From Rhynchospora pubera (taxonomy: Eukaryota > Streptophyta > Magnoliopsida > Poales > Cyperaceae), in assembly GCA_028095005.1 (NCBI GenBank), contig CM051461.1, forward strand, positions 63,917,840-63,981,839: a stretch of DNA of 64,000 nt, read 5' to 3'. Below, piece by piece: positions 48,323 through 60,039 of the stretch. Position 1 is the stretch's first letter, and the number at the start of each line of letters is the position of its first letter. The position numbers and the translations under genes were made by a program. The notes under the pieces were generated by a model that saw only the letters and a list, made by a program, of their open reading frames with translations, was not told where the DNA came from and made no database searches.

Positions 48323-48859
48323 GTATGGTTGGTCGAAGACTCTTTAACTTACTCGGCACATATTGGGACAGAGTGGAAGATCCACTGAAAAAATAGAGAA
48401 AGGAAGCAATGATGATTGATGAGTCATGACTCATGAGGTAAAGATAGTAGAAAAATTTTAAGAAAAAATGATAGGATTCCAATTAATCACCGACTGACCA
48501 ATTTACCAACCCGAGTTGGTCTATTCATTTTTCTCTTCAGGGTTTGATTATTAATTTAGTAAGTAATGCTGTGATTGAATGTAAAAACAAGCTTCACTCG
48601 CAATTTTTTCTTTCTTTGTCCGTTTCCAATATATTAAGTGCTGATTGATCCTATTATACACACGGTACCGTCTATCGAGGCTCACTTCTGGCATGGCTTT
48701 CCGAATCAATCAGCCCAGCTACAGGATGTAAAATTGTAAATGCTCATTCGGTCAGACTGGTTCAGCAGCTGGGTGGGGATACTTACTGGTAAATGGCGAT
48801 TGGTGAGTCCCTGATGCAATATGAACTGCAATCAGGTCGTGCAACATATATCAGCTTTT

Positions 48860-48914
48860 GTGGAGCTTCGCACTTTGGCCACAGCAGTAAGAGTAACAAT
48901 GCGCGAAGCTCCAC
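48860..48914. repeat. Short hairpin
   Basis: GTGGAGCTTCGC (48860-48871) is perfectly inverted as GCGAAGCTCCAC (48903-48914), with a 31-base loop. Confidence 0.7.
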
Positions 48915-49587
48915 CGCAAATTGGTGCCTTCTTCACCGACTGTTCTCAGCTGCAGCAGATTATGTTTTGTTACCAGATACTTATTGTCCCTGCCAAGATT
49001 ACAATGATTTTATGTTTCACGCCCTGATTGAAAGTTGAATAAAATAATACATATACAAATAATAGCACACGCACCTCGATCATCCTTCTTCTCTCCTTTT
49101 CTTTTTGTCGCTATAATTTGAATTTTGATCCTGAACCAGCCACTTCAAAGTTCAAACTTCAAAGCCTTGCTTTTTTATTTATCTTATTAAATAATTACTA
49201 GTCCTGGTGCCGTGTAACAGAAAAATATGCCTCAGTATATTCCTGGTTTCAGATACAAGCAAAGAAATGCTTCTCGCTACCAGTTTTACAACTGTGTTTG
49301 TGGGAAGATTGCGTACTATCACATAGTCTCCGCTTCTCCAAAAAAAAAAAGAGCATATGTACTATGTTGTCTCTTTTTATAACTTTGCCTTTTAACGCGC
49401 GTCTTTTGTGTTTGCTTGAATCTGAGATATGGAAAAAGATCGAATATCTAGTAATATATTATTTATATACGAGCACAAATAATTCCATGGCAGCATTAAA
49501 TATAATTAATGTCATTAATTAAAGTTTCAGTTTTACAGCGGATATTTTGTACTGCATTTTTCTAACGAGCGTGTAATAACAATATTT

Positions 49588-49661
49588 CGCCGACAAAATA
49601 AGCTGCATTCGTGGTTTATATATTGATCATGCACGTCCTGTTAAACCTTATTTTGTCGGCG
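49588..49661. repeat. Short hairpin, 14-bp perfect arms
   Basis: CGCCGACAAAATAA (49588-49601) and TTATTTTGTCGGCG (49648-49661) enclose a 46-base loop. It is possibly a MITE core. Confidence 0.75.
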
Positions 49662-50079
49662 TAATTATTTACATTTTTTCAAGCTAATGAAACACACGGC
49701 ACATCACAGATCCACACCACAATATTCTGACCGTTCAATCTTGATAAGATGACCTTTCTATTTGTAAGAATTACTACTAGAATGTAATGTACACAAATTT
49801 AGATATACATCAACTAAGGTTTAAAAATACGATTTGTGTGGTTTAGTGATCACGGATTTATTTAGCCTTTTATAATTTTAGGAGTGTTAAAGCAATTGAT
49901 AAAAATAGTAGCAATTATGTCATTTATTTATAATAAATATATTTGTAAAATTAAAAATATTAAAGATATATTAGATCAATTTATAAAGATGTATATTTAA
50001 GAAAATACCTAAATAATTAGATCAAATTTTTGGCTCAAGCATCATTTTATTTTATAGGAGAATTGGCAATAAAATCATA

Positions 50080-50520
50080 ATCCCAGTGTGGTGCGGGTGC
50101 GACGAATCGAAAATTTTCGATACGGGTGCGGCAATATATATATATATACATATTTTCACTTTTTTAAATATGATGATAATTAGTGTATATGAAATTTTAA
50201 AATTTTTTTCAATGAAATATTTAATTAATGATATATAAATATCATTAAACATAATTTAGAATTGTTGCGCTTATATGAAAATTTTAATTTTTCATTAAAA
50301 GCTTCACCAAACTTGTAATATTTTGGAGTTTAAAAAAATCGGGTTCGCCACGTGGCACACCCGATACAAGTATCGGTTAGTCAAACAGATTAAAATAATC
50401 GGATTCGCCACGTGGACTATCGGTACGAATCGCACGAGTATCAGAGGAGTATTGATATTGGGTGCGAATACGGTATGGGTGCGGCAGTATTTTAAAAGTA
50501 TCGGTGCATATGTTTATAAA
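50080..50520. repeat. Degenerate GGTGCGGG/CGGTACGAATCG-rich repeat
   Basis: Words such as GGTGCGGGTGCG, TTCGCCACGTGG (twice, 50344 and 50405) and ATACGGTATGGGTGCGGC surround AT-rich DNA. This resembles a decayed hAT-type non-autonomous element. Ends and TSD were not found. Confidence 0.4.
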
Positions 50521-52922
50521 CATTATTTCTTTTATAATAAATATATTTAAAACGGAGTACGAAAATAGCCTACTTTTGAGTTTTGACTGCGGCGCGTCTA
50601 ATTAAGTCTAAGCACGTAGCAATTTTGGATGACACTGTTTGGAACATTTGGGGAAAAATTGGGAAATTATCCAATTATGTAATCAATAATCATACATGTA
50701 TAGTGATCTGTTTCAAAACAGAAAAAATGAAGAGACATATTGAACTAATTATTATCGCTTTTAGTTTGAGGTTTTCTGACTTGAGATATTTTAAATGATG
50801 TAGTCTTATCATGTGGCTAGGAACCGAGAAGAGAAATATAACCGTAAAAAGGGTAAAAAACAGAGAAAATGTTTTTTTTTTTGATGATTAAAAACAGAGA
50901 AAATGTAGTAAAGAATGAAAGATAGAAAGGAAGGAAGAAAGATACGGGATCCGATGTTGTTGTATGTTTGTTTTGCATACTTGCGATGCTACATAGTGTC
51001 AGAATTAATGTCAGAGATTGTCTTGACTTATTTTGTCGCACTTTTCCAACCCATAAATAACAACATACGACACACGATTCATCGGCACCATTCAAGTATT
51101 CAACACAACACCATTCATATTCATCGGGGAAAAAAAAAGGAAAAAACGCAACACCATTCATAAGCGGCAGTTGCCAGAAGCTCAGAACATATAGCTAGGG
51201 CTATTATTATCAATTTATCATTATGCTGCTTTACTTTTTTTTTTTATCTCTTATATTTATATATATGTGTTAATTGGATTTGTTTCTATCACTTAATTTG
51301 CGCTTCATTGGTCCAATCCTAAGCACGCAGTTCTAGATATATATTAGATTGGATTGGATAGAGTTACAAGACATAGAATACATCATATATGGGTCCTAGC
51401 TCACTCTGTTCTCTGCTCTGTTTATTATATTATTATGATAGCATGCCATTGTTGAATATAGGTTACACATACACACGTTTCTTATTTTGATGCATTTTGA
51501 GCTTAATTTGATCCCATCCGAAACGAACTTGGCATTTTGATTGGCAGCATTTAGAATTGCTGTGTGTTTTATTACTAAAGTTATTGAAAACAAATGCGTA
51601 CGCACTATTAGCTAGCAAATTCTGTTTATCGGTTCAGATTGTTTTTTTGTTTTTTTTATAGTTATGTGCAACGGCATGAATTTTTACAAGTAAAGTGCTG
51701 AGTATCCGGCCCTATAAAAATAAAATACACTCTATGTATGTCTATGATCAGAATGCCATCAATTGAATTGGCTAATTCATGAATTGTGATCAAGAGTAGA
51801 GCGCACGCGGATTGGACATAAACAGCAATTATAGTATAAATGCTACCTTAATTACGCATGCTTCATCTTCCAATTCCATAAAAAAAATTAAATATGAGAG
51901 AGAGAAATTTAATGAGTATTGCCTTAAGTTAATAAAAAGGCAGGACCAATGGATGATTCCGAGGTCCCAGACAAGAGGAGAAAATGGTAATGATGGTGCA
52001 TGCATTGGTAGACATGCCATGCATGGCGCATCATGCACCATTTAATAAATGGGTCATGACATGCTCAACAGCTCAAGCAAAGCTCTCCTCTCATCCGTAT
52101 GAAAAGATACTAATTATGGCACGAGTAAGTGAGATGCTTTCATGGTTGTGTAAATCTAAAGGCATTCAACTTCAAGCTACACCATGGAATATGGATTGAG
52201 ATTTTTTTTTTTTTTTTTTTTGGGTTCCTTTGGGAAAGAGAGATGATAATTAGCACATTTGTATCTTCTATCTGAAGCCCACCTAGAAACTGTCGTGGAA
52301 TCGAATAGATCAGTAATATTAATGCCTTGAAAGGAAAATAAGTCTTCGATTCTTAGATTCAACAGATTATTGTTTTTATTTAGAATGCTTTACATGAGTT
52401 GAATTATAAATACGACACATTTTAAGGTTCCAATTTATATCCGCATAGTAAAAAAAAAATAACAATAATCATCATCATTATGAAATATGAATTCATCCCA
52501 AACTCGGATTCACTTGTGTTGTGAAATCTGATTTTGGGCCGCTTTGAGTAGAAGGTCAACTTGACAAATCAGACAATTATTAATATATAGTAGCCCATTA
52601 GCCAATTCAAACGGGCTTATAAAGAAGGCTTTCTTTCACCCCTCGAGGAATCTTAGTTTTCAAGCCAACCACTTAGCTTAATTGTAATTTAGATCACTAT
52701 TCAACTACTAATACCAATTGAAGGTAACTTAAAGGGGGACAAAAAAAGGGGAAAAAAAAATAATCTGCCATCGATGATAATTGAAAATTTGGATCTAAAC
52801 GGTATGCCATTTACAATAAGATACAAATAACGGCCGAAACTGCATAAAATCTCATTCGAATCTAACAAACATATACTAAATAACCTTTTCCATGTACAAA
52901 AAGATACAAATAAAAAAAATAA

Positions 52923-55154
52923 TCAAGTGCATAGCTGTGTGCAAAGGTCACGAATCTGAGAATCGGTAGCATTAGGCATTGTATAATTACGGGCCCTACC
53001 ATTGCCCTGACATATCAAGCTCAACATATCGCCATCTTGAGAGGACTGCAACGCACAAACAAGTAATAACTATGAAAGTTTCATTTCGATAGAATTACAG
53101 GGCGAAGCGCTATTATATGTTAATATGTTTTGTAAGAGCACAGGAATAAGTCTCCTTCAACAAGCAGGAAACATTCTTCAACCAAGTTTAGATCGTATTA
53201 ATTAGGATATTTTATGGTAGCTAGGGTCAATAAAAAAAGAGGGTATAATTAAGATATAATTACCTCACAATAAACAGGGTTGGAGTTGCAACTCCATTTG
53301 GACGTCGGTACGCAGCTGAGATAGTGGCACCATGAGCAATGATCATTTCCATTTACCCCTCTAAACAGCAACACCATTGCCACTGTAAAACTGTCATTTA
53401 ATTCATATGGTTAGCCTGCTTTTGCCAGGTCGGTTATTTTTGCAAGATACAAGGGCAACATCATACTTTATACCAGAAAAGGAAAGAAAAATATTTACAA
53501 TATATGAAGAAGAGTTAGAACAAATTAACTAACCCAATAATGAGAAGAACAGCAGCAACAATCCAGAGAATATACTGACAAGCATTGTGTTTGGATTTAG
53601 GTGAAGCTGATCCGGGTAGATAACCAGGTCGGGTGTATTGGTATCTTTGGCTTACCCAGCCAAACTGGGGCCGGATGAGCACTACAAACCCTAGGAGGAA
53701 CCCTGAAATAAATCCTCCTAAATGGGCAAAATTGTCCACATGAGGTAAGATTCCAATAGCCAAGTTTAGTACTATCACAAAGATTAGTGTCAGAAGCGCT
53801 GCACACTGCAAATGAAAAGAAAACATGTCAAAACTCAAAACAACTTCCACAGCAACGAAAATGAAGCAAACTCATCTCTTAACAGGTTTAATCTAATTTC
53901 GATCCAGACTATACCGTTCCACTTTTTATGGGCAGAAAAAATTGGGTTGAGGAAAAACAGTAATTTGGAGATATTGTTGTAAGAGGGGTAAAAATGTTAA
54001 TTATCACAGTGCACTAGGGTTCAATATGACAATGTATCAGAAAGAGTGAGAGAGAGAGACCTTGTTGGCATAGATGGTCCAATTTGTGAGTAGTTCAGAA
54101 AGCATGGCTCCAAGTAAGCCGAAAAGAGCACCAGATGCACCGACAGAGATGCTTGATTGAATAAACAGTGCTGACAAAACACTTCCTCCTAGTCCCGATA
54201 TTATATACACCATACCAACCTTCACTGCATTAGAGACCAAAACTACCTTGAATTTTTTGAAGTTGTTTTTTCACATAAAAGATGCAAACTGACCGGGAAA
54301 ACCAAACTCAAATCAATGAAAAGAATTTAAAAAAAACTATCTTATAACAAACTTTTACTATTTATTCATAGAAATAACTGAAATACTCATTAAAGAAAAA
54401 GTGCTTAGGCTTGAAGTTAACAAAAAAATTGGTAATCCAATATTGGGCATTTGTTTGCAAAGGAGAGAATGAATGTAAGAGAAGGGGAGCAGTAAGAGTA
54501 AGAGAGAGCAATACAGAAGCCAAATTCTTGCTCGAGGCGGATGCCAATGAGAAGAAGGCAGAGCATGTTGGCGAGAATGTGGACGACACCAGCATGAAGC
54601 CAAACGCAAGTGATGAGGCGCCAACCTTGGTGGCCGTGCACCACCTTATTTACATCAAGGGCACCCATCTTGTCCAATCTGTAAGTTGAAATTGGGTTAG
54701 CAATAGAGCTTCGTAATTAGGAAGCGTTTTCAGTATGTAATTGAATTAGGCGAGAATGAATTGGAACTTGGAAGGATGACAAAGTTAGTAAAGTGGTAAG
54801 TAAGTAAAATTACGTGGCGGAAGAGGGGCCGAGGAGGGGGTTCTCTTTGGTGGGCTGGAAGGAGAATCTGCCGAGGAAGCGGACGACGCAGCCGGTGCTG
54901 TGTTTTGGGCAGTCGTTGATGTACATGGTGATGAGAAAGAGCACCACGTTGGCCACCGTCATGGCCGGAACCAGCCAGGGCGAGTGGCTCTTGTACGGCC
55001 TGGCCCGGCCCCTAATTGCCATTCCACCTCCACCAGCGCCTCCTGGGCTAGGGGCAGGCGATGGCGCCGAGGCGGAGGCGGAGGAGGTCTCCCCCACGCG
55101 CGGCTGCACCTTGATCTCGACCTCTCCTCCTCTTCCTCGTGCTTGAGTTGTCAT
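52923..55154 (-). CDS. RBL: Rhomboid-like intramembrane serine protease (6 exons)
   Basis: This polytopic protease of the endomembrane/Golgi type cleaves transmembrane substrates within the bilayer. The exons are 55154-54814, 54678-54515, 54224-54061, 53805-53534, 53390-53264 and 53045-52923. All junctions are GT-AG and in phase, giving 396 residues. A Gly/Ser/Pro-rich cytosolic N-terminus precedes TM1 (about 73-90, WLVPAMTVANVVLFLITMYI). The rhomboid core has WLHAGVVHILANM (H142, H147, oxyanion N151), the catalytic Ser199 in SVGASGALFG and the catalytic His251 in NFAHLGGFISGF. The C-terminal Cys-rich tail (NDHCSWCHYLSCVPTSKWSC, then LCTQLC) is typical of plant RBL1/RBL2-type proteins. All catalytic residues are present. 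A retroelement LTR lies 48 bp upstream of the ATG. Confidence 0.95.
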
Positions 55155-55202
55155 AGCTTTTAGCTTTGCTTCTTCTCTTCTCTAGTCTCGTCTCCTCGTC
55201 GT

Positions 55203-55521
55203 TGTAACGTTCTTCTAGCTTAGAAGAAGTTAATTTTCAGTTATTTGGGAACTAGGGTTTCGGCATTAATGAAGGAAGAGAGAACGGGAAGATAATTGTA
55301 GAAATAGAGAGAGGAAATAAGAAAAGAAAGAAAGAATCAGATTTTTATTATTTCTTTTCAACAGCTTTTACACAGCGCTATCTCCCTTATTTATAATAGT
55401 CCTCCACTACAGAAAAATAAACACTAAAATATTTATTAGCCATCGGATCTTGACACCTCAATGATCCGTGGACTCCCATCTAAATCTAACCCTTCATTTC
55501 TAAATGTCATCTAACGTTGCA
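55203..55521 (-). mobile_element. 3' LTR of a Ty3/Gypsy element
   Basis: In the minus direction it starts TGCAACGTTAG (55521) and ends GAACGTTACA (55203), giving inverted TGYAACGTT ends over 319 bp. It lies 25 bases beyond the pol stop codon. It contains a TATA box (TATAAATA on the minus strand, 55388-55395) and CT-rich DNA typical of an LTR R/U5 region. A clear polypurine tract was not seen, so the inner edge is approximate. Confidence 0.65.
55388..55395 (-). promoter_or_regulatory. TATA box in the LTR facing the rhomboid gene
   Basis: The minus strand reads CTATTATAAATAAGGGAG. It lies 234 bases upstream of the rhomboid ATG in the same direction. Use as that gene's promoter is inference. 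Confidence 0.5.
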
Positions 55522-55546
55522 GTCACTGCCCGTAATTGTAATTTCG

Positions 55547-56775
55547 CTAGCTGCCCGATAGTAATTCTGTCCTCTGACTTTGATCGTTGGACGGACCGTC
55601 CCTTTTGTCTTTTAATTCCTTCTGCCCGGCATCTGTAGAGAGTGACAGTTGAGAATACTGAAGTTGATTGATTCTTGGATGTGACAGTCCCCTCTCCATC
55701 TGCTTTTTCTTGTCCTCAAGAACAAAATTAGGGAAATCCCGTTTTATTACCTCATAATCCTCCCATGAAGAATCTTCCACTGAAGCATTTAGCCATTTGA
55801 TAAGAAGTTGCGGCACTGGCTCATTGTTCCTTGGAATCAATCGTCTGTTCAAAATTTTTTCTGGTTCCAGTCTATACCCTCCTGCTGGACCCTGAACTGG
55901 TAGTGAAGGAAGGACTGTACTGATGTCACCAATGTGTTTTTTCAACTGAGAGACATGAAATACTGGGTGGATGGTTGATGTTGGAGGAAGTTTAAGCTTG
56001 TAAGCCAGATTTCCTATTTTCTGTTCAATTAAAAATGGTCCATAAAATTTGGGGCTAAGTTTTGAATTCCTGATTCCAGTGACAGTGATTTGGCGATAAG
56101 GCTGCAATTTGAGATATACCCAATCATGAAGTTGGAACTCCCTCTCACTTCTATGACTATCTGCATACTTTTTCATTCTCTCCTGAGACTTGACCAAATT
56201 AGCCCTGAGTTGTCTCAAAATGAGTTGTCTGTCTTTGAGCATAGCATCAATTGAATCTATTTTGCTTCTGGGAGCATCACCTAAACTGAGGGTGGGAGGG
56301 GGATAACCATAGAGAGCTTGGAAGGGGGATGTTTTGATGGAGCTATGGTAGCAAGTGTTGTACCATAATTCTGCCAAGGGAAGCCATTTAACCCATTTTT
56401 TTGGTTGATCAAAGGTCATGCTTCTCAAGTACTGTTCTAGGCATTGGTTGAGTCTCTCAGTTTGCCCATCAGACTGAGGATGGTAAGCAGTGGAGAAATT
56501 GAGTGTCACTCCTAGTTTCAGCATGAGTTCTTTCCAGAAATTACTAGTGAAGACTGGGTCCCTATCAGATATGATAGAAGTTGGAGCCCCATGGAGTTTG
56601 TAGATGTTATCTAAGAAGGTCTGGGCCACTGAAGAAGCAGTGTAGGGGTGAGAAAGAGGTAAGAAGTGTCCATATTTTGTCAATCTGTCAATTATCACCA
56701 TAATTACATTTCGCCCCTTAGATATAGGTAACCCAGTGATGAAATCCATTCCAATGCTTGACCAAGCCTCTGCAG
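55547..56775 (-). pseudogene. Ty3/Gypsy integrase and chromodomain (5'-truncated pol)
   Basis: An uninterrupted frame of about 400 codons covers the integrase core. The motifs are SIGMDFITGLP (first D), SIISDRDPVFTSNFWKEL (second D) and YHPQSDGQTERLNQ (E). GPF/Y-type DNA-binding follows (SPKFYGPFLIEQKIGNLAYK, HPVFHVSQLKKH) and then a C-terminal chromodomain-like segment (IKWLNASVEDSSWEDYEVI). This is a chromovirus-type integrase on the same strand as the rhomboid gene. Gag, protease, RT, RNase H and the 5' LTR are missing. The break at about 56775 is joined to repeated filler sequence. The first codons beyond 56775 are not pol. Confidence 0.92.
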
Positions 56776-56863
56776 GGGCGGGTTCATAATTTTTTATCAA
56801 TAGATGTTCATTGGACGGGTTCTAAATTCATGGCCAAACCAATAGATGTTCATTGGTAAAGAT
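56776..56863. repeat. Filler repeats at the retroelement breakpoint
   Basis: CGGGTTCATAATTTTTTATC occurs at 56778 and again at 56882. AATAGATGTTCATTGG occurs at 56801 and 56840. Copies of nearby sequence at a deletion junction suggest templated filler DNA from double-strand break repair. Confidence 0.65.
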
Positions 56864-57548
56864 TAGGACTGTACAATGGACGGGTTCATAATTTTTTATC
56901 AATATTTCAATCCAATCCAACCCATATAAATTTTATCTACGGGTTTGTATGATTTATATGGTACATAAATAAAAATTATAATATTAATTAAATAAAAAAT
57001 AAAGAGAAAAAATAATGTAAAATCAATATTTAAGAGAAAAATAATGTAAAATCAATATTTAAGAGAGAAAATAAAGTAAAATCACAATATATTTTTTCGA
57101 GCAAAATTATATGGTATAATTGTAACTATAATAGTCATTCATTGACAATTAAGTGGGATTAAGATATGTATAACAAAGGCGATTCTAGTTATACATATAT
57201 AGCATGTTTGTACATAATTGAACATATGTAGTTACAAAAATGATTAAATAGCCTATGAGTCAAGTTTGTGCCAAAAGACATATCATATCATATCATATCA
57301 CATCAATAAAAAAAAAATGAATGCCAATTATGTTTATATAATACGGATCATATTATATCTATAAAAATAAAATGGGTCGGATTTATACCGGATTATCAAG
57401 AAAAAAAATAGACTCGACCCTATTATATCGGGTTAGTAAAATTGAAATTCGAACCAACCCGGATCATGCTTGAATCCATTAAATAGAAGTCAGTTTGTAC
57501 GAGTTAAACGGGTCGGATGGATTTTCAATTTTCTTCTATAGCCCTAGA
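56864..57548. mobile_element. Non-autonomous hAT-like element
   Basis: Ends are TAGGACTGTACAA and, inverted, TAGGGCTATAGAA. The flanks GTAAAGAT (56856-56863) and CTAAAGAT (57549-57556) match at seven of eight positions. Subterminal GGGTCGGATT and GGACGGGTTC words face each other; the centre is AT-rich and non-coding. Length is 685 bp. Confidence 0.75.
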
Positions 57549-57629
57549 CTAAAGATAATACTTATATACATCAATGGGAGATTGAATCATGGTCTACAAC
57601 TCATATTCTTGCATGAACTAGCCAGCCCT

Positions 57630-58239
57630 ACATGTATACTGTGATGCGTGCATCACTGGTTAGGGTGCCTTGTCATTTCGTCCGGTCAATCCCTTCTCGA
57701 GCATCCTAGACAGGAGATGGTGATTCCCACATCCGATTCAATAGGATCGGCTCTGGTTATCTGAGATAAGGAAACTCCATTTGTGCGATGATAGACGATC
57801 CACTACAAGATTTACCATTTACTTTGGTTGCAACTTAGTGTCATAGTTTTCAAAGAAGCAAATCACAGTGTCAAGAAGCTCAACAGAGGTCGAGTACAGA
57901 AGCTTAGCTGTGACAGCCTCTGAACTAGTCTGGTTGCAGTCATTGCTGACAGAATTGAAGTTCAAATCTGCTCAACACCCGACATTGTGGCGTGATAACC
58001 TTGGAGCCAACTTCTTTCATGCAATAACCAAAAACATTAAGCTAGACTTTCATTTTGTCAGAGAAAAAGTTGAAAAAAGACAACTCAATGTCAGTTTCAT
58101 CTGCTCAAATGATAAAATTGGGGATGCGTTCACCAAAAGCTTGTCAAAAGCTAGGTTCATTCTTCTCAGGAACAAGTCCAGCTTGAAGGGGCGAGTAAAT
58201 AAAGCAAAAACTGAAGGAATTGAGACATCTAGCAAGTAG
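57630..58239 (+). pseudogene. Ty1/Copia RNase H (pol C-terminus) fragment
   Basis: The longest frame (57868-58239) reads SRSSTEVEYRSLAVTASELV, then LDFHFVREKVE and FTKSLSKARF, the C-terminal RNase H signature of Copia pol. A segment between the two blocks is shortened. Upstream to about 57630 a degraded RNase H region continues, with an in-frame TAG at about 57845 in place of a Trp codon. No LTR was delimited. Confidence 0.85.
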
Positions 58240-58904
58240 TGAGTATCTTGAAGCCCTTGGCTCTAGACTCGGCCCTGGCCAAGCCTTTCTAACACAAAGG
58301 GCTGGCCCAGCCTCTCCAAGCTCTTATAATGGAAATTATTAAAAATAAATTGTATACATTTATTTTGTGTACAATTTATTTTTAAATAATTTATAGCATT
58401 TTTATTATCTTTTATAAATAAAAATTATTTATATTTTAAATCTAGTTTAAAAAAAATTTTAAATGAAAATAATGTTTGTTTGTGGGCCATTCAGGCCCAT
58501 ACGATTCTTCAAGCTTGACCTTTTGAAACTAGAAGGGTAAAAAAGGACCAGGCTTGAGAATGACCAAAAGTCAATTTTCATATTTAAACTCTTCTAAATT
58601 CGGTCATACAAAATCTCCCTAAGTTTGACCCGGTCCGTCTCTTGAATATGCCCTTTTAGATCTGACCTCTCGAGAGCTCGGCCCGGTCCCGGATGATATT
58701 TGCTACTAGCAAGGAACAAATGGAGGAGGCGTAAAACAGTGTAACAAGATTCAATTAGAGTGTTTTGTCAATACTCGTTGTGTTGAAAATTAGATTAAAG
58801 CCATCTGTGTACTTGTACAAATCAGATTGAGATAATAAAATTGAAACTCTCTCTTCATCTCTCAATTAGAATCTTAGTTTTGTTTCATCGCAGAAAAAAA
58901 ATAT
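58240..58904. other. Non-coding, possible Copia 3' region
   Basis: GC-rich patches (CGGCCCTGGCCAAGCC near 58273; GAGCTCGGCCCGGTCCCGG near 58674) bracket an AT-rich block. The last 200 bases resemble a Copia LTR end (TCTCTCAATTAG to TTTCATCGCA) but cannot be delimited. Confidence 0.35.
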
Positions 58905-60039
58905 GAGTAATGCTAGAATTAAACATATAGGATGTCAAACACGATCCAAAAGTCGACTATTAAAATTTCAAATAGTCGATCCAAACCGTTTAATATGGTC
59001 TCTATATTAAAATATCCTTGAAGATTAACAAATTTTTTAACTATGTTTTTCGAATTTTCAAAATTGGATGGTTCATAACTTTTTAGATTGAGCATATTCT
59101 ATAATTCCAAAAAAAATAGTAAAAAAATTTGAAAAAATATAAAATTTGGTATCCATGAAGATTTTATAGCGTAGAACAATTTGAGCGGTTTGGATCGGCC
59201 ATTCTAATTTTAAAAATTAAAATTTCATCGTGTTAAGTAAGTGTACGTGTCCTATATGTTTGACACTAGCCTAGTGTTTACCACTGGACCGCCCGGTCTG
59301 ACCCGACCCGTACCCGAACCGGACTTTTTTCCGACCCGACCCGGACCGTAGAAGAACCGTGATGGACCGAGGGGGTGGTCTGGGTCGGGTTTATCACGGG
59401 TTTGGGTCGTCAATTTATCATAAACCCGACCTAAACCCGTCCCGTCTTAACCCGTGGACCCGCCTGGACCAGACCATAAACCCGTGTGAACCGTGGCATT
59501 TTCAAAAAAAAAACCAAACCAAACCAGACACGCGCCAGCACGCGTGTCACGCCACAATTGGCCCTGCCTTTTTTGCTTTTTCCGCGTCCAATCCTGTGGC
59601 GACACGTGTCCTGCCTTTTTTTATTTTTCACGTGAGAGCCGAGACGAGAGCCAGAGGGAATCAGGGAGGGAAATAGGGAACTGTGGCCTGCCTTTTTTGC
59701 TTTTCCCCCAGCTCCAATGGAGCTTCGACACGTGTCCAAAAAAAAGTAACGTTAATTTTTTTTGCAACGTTCATTTTTTTGCCCAGCAGTCCAGCACCAA
59801 CGGCTCTTTCAGCCGTTAGAAATCCAACGGCTATTTCAGAAGTGTTTTTTTAAAATAATATTACAACATTTATAACTCTATAAATACCCCTCTATATTAT
59901 CTCATTTCCCCACCAATTCAACAACAATCTCTCACTCTCTCACTCTCATATTTCCATAGCAAACATTCTCTCAATCCTATTTCCATAATTCCATTTCCAT
60001 TTTCATAATTCCATAATCCTATTTATATTTATATCCATA

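Larger units (their letters stand above)
47781..52922. other. Intergenic, no gene seen
   Basis: This stretch lies between the 5.4-kb hAT and the rhomboid gene. It contains a (CATA)n microsatellite, two hairpins and a degenerate repeat at 50080-50520. Short open frames are not supported by any family. 48660-49040 is less AT-rich than its surroundings and could be a relic of a gene or retroelement. Confidence 0.5.

Noticed and set aside
48205..48482. Open frames across the (CATA)n tract
   Set aside because: Repetitive His/Thr/Tyr or Met/Tyr/Val peptides from the microsatellite.
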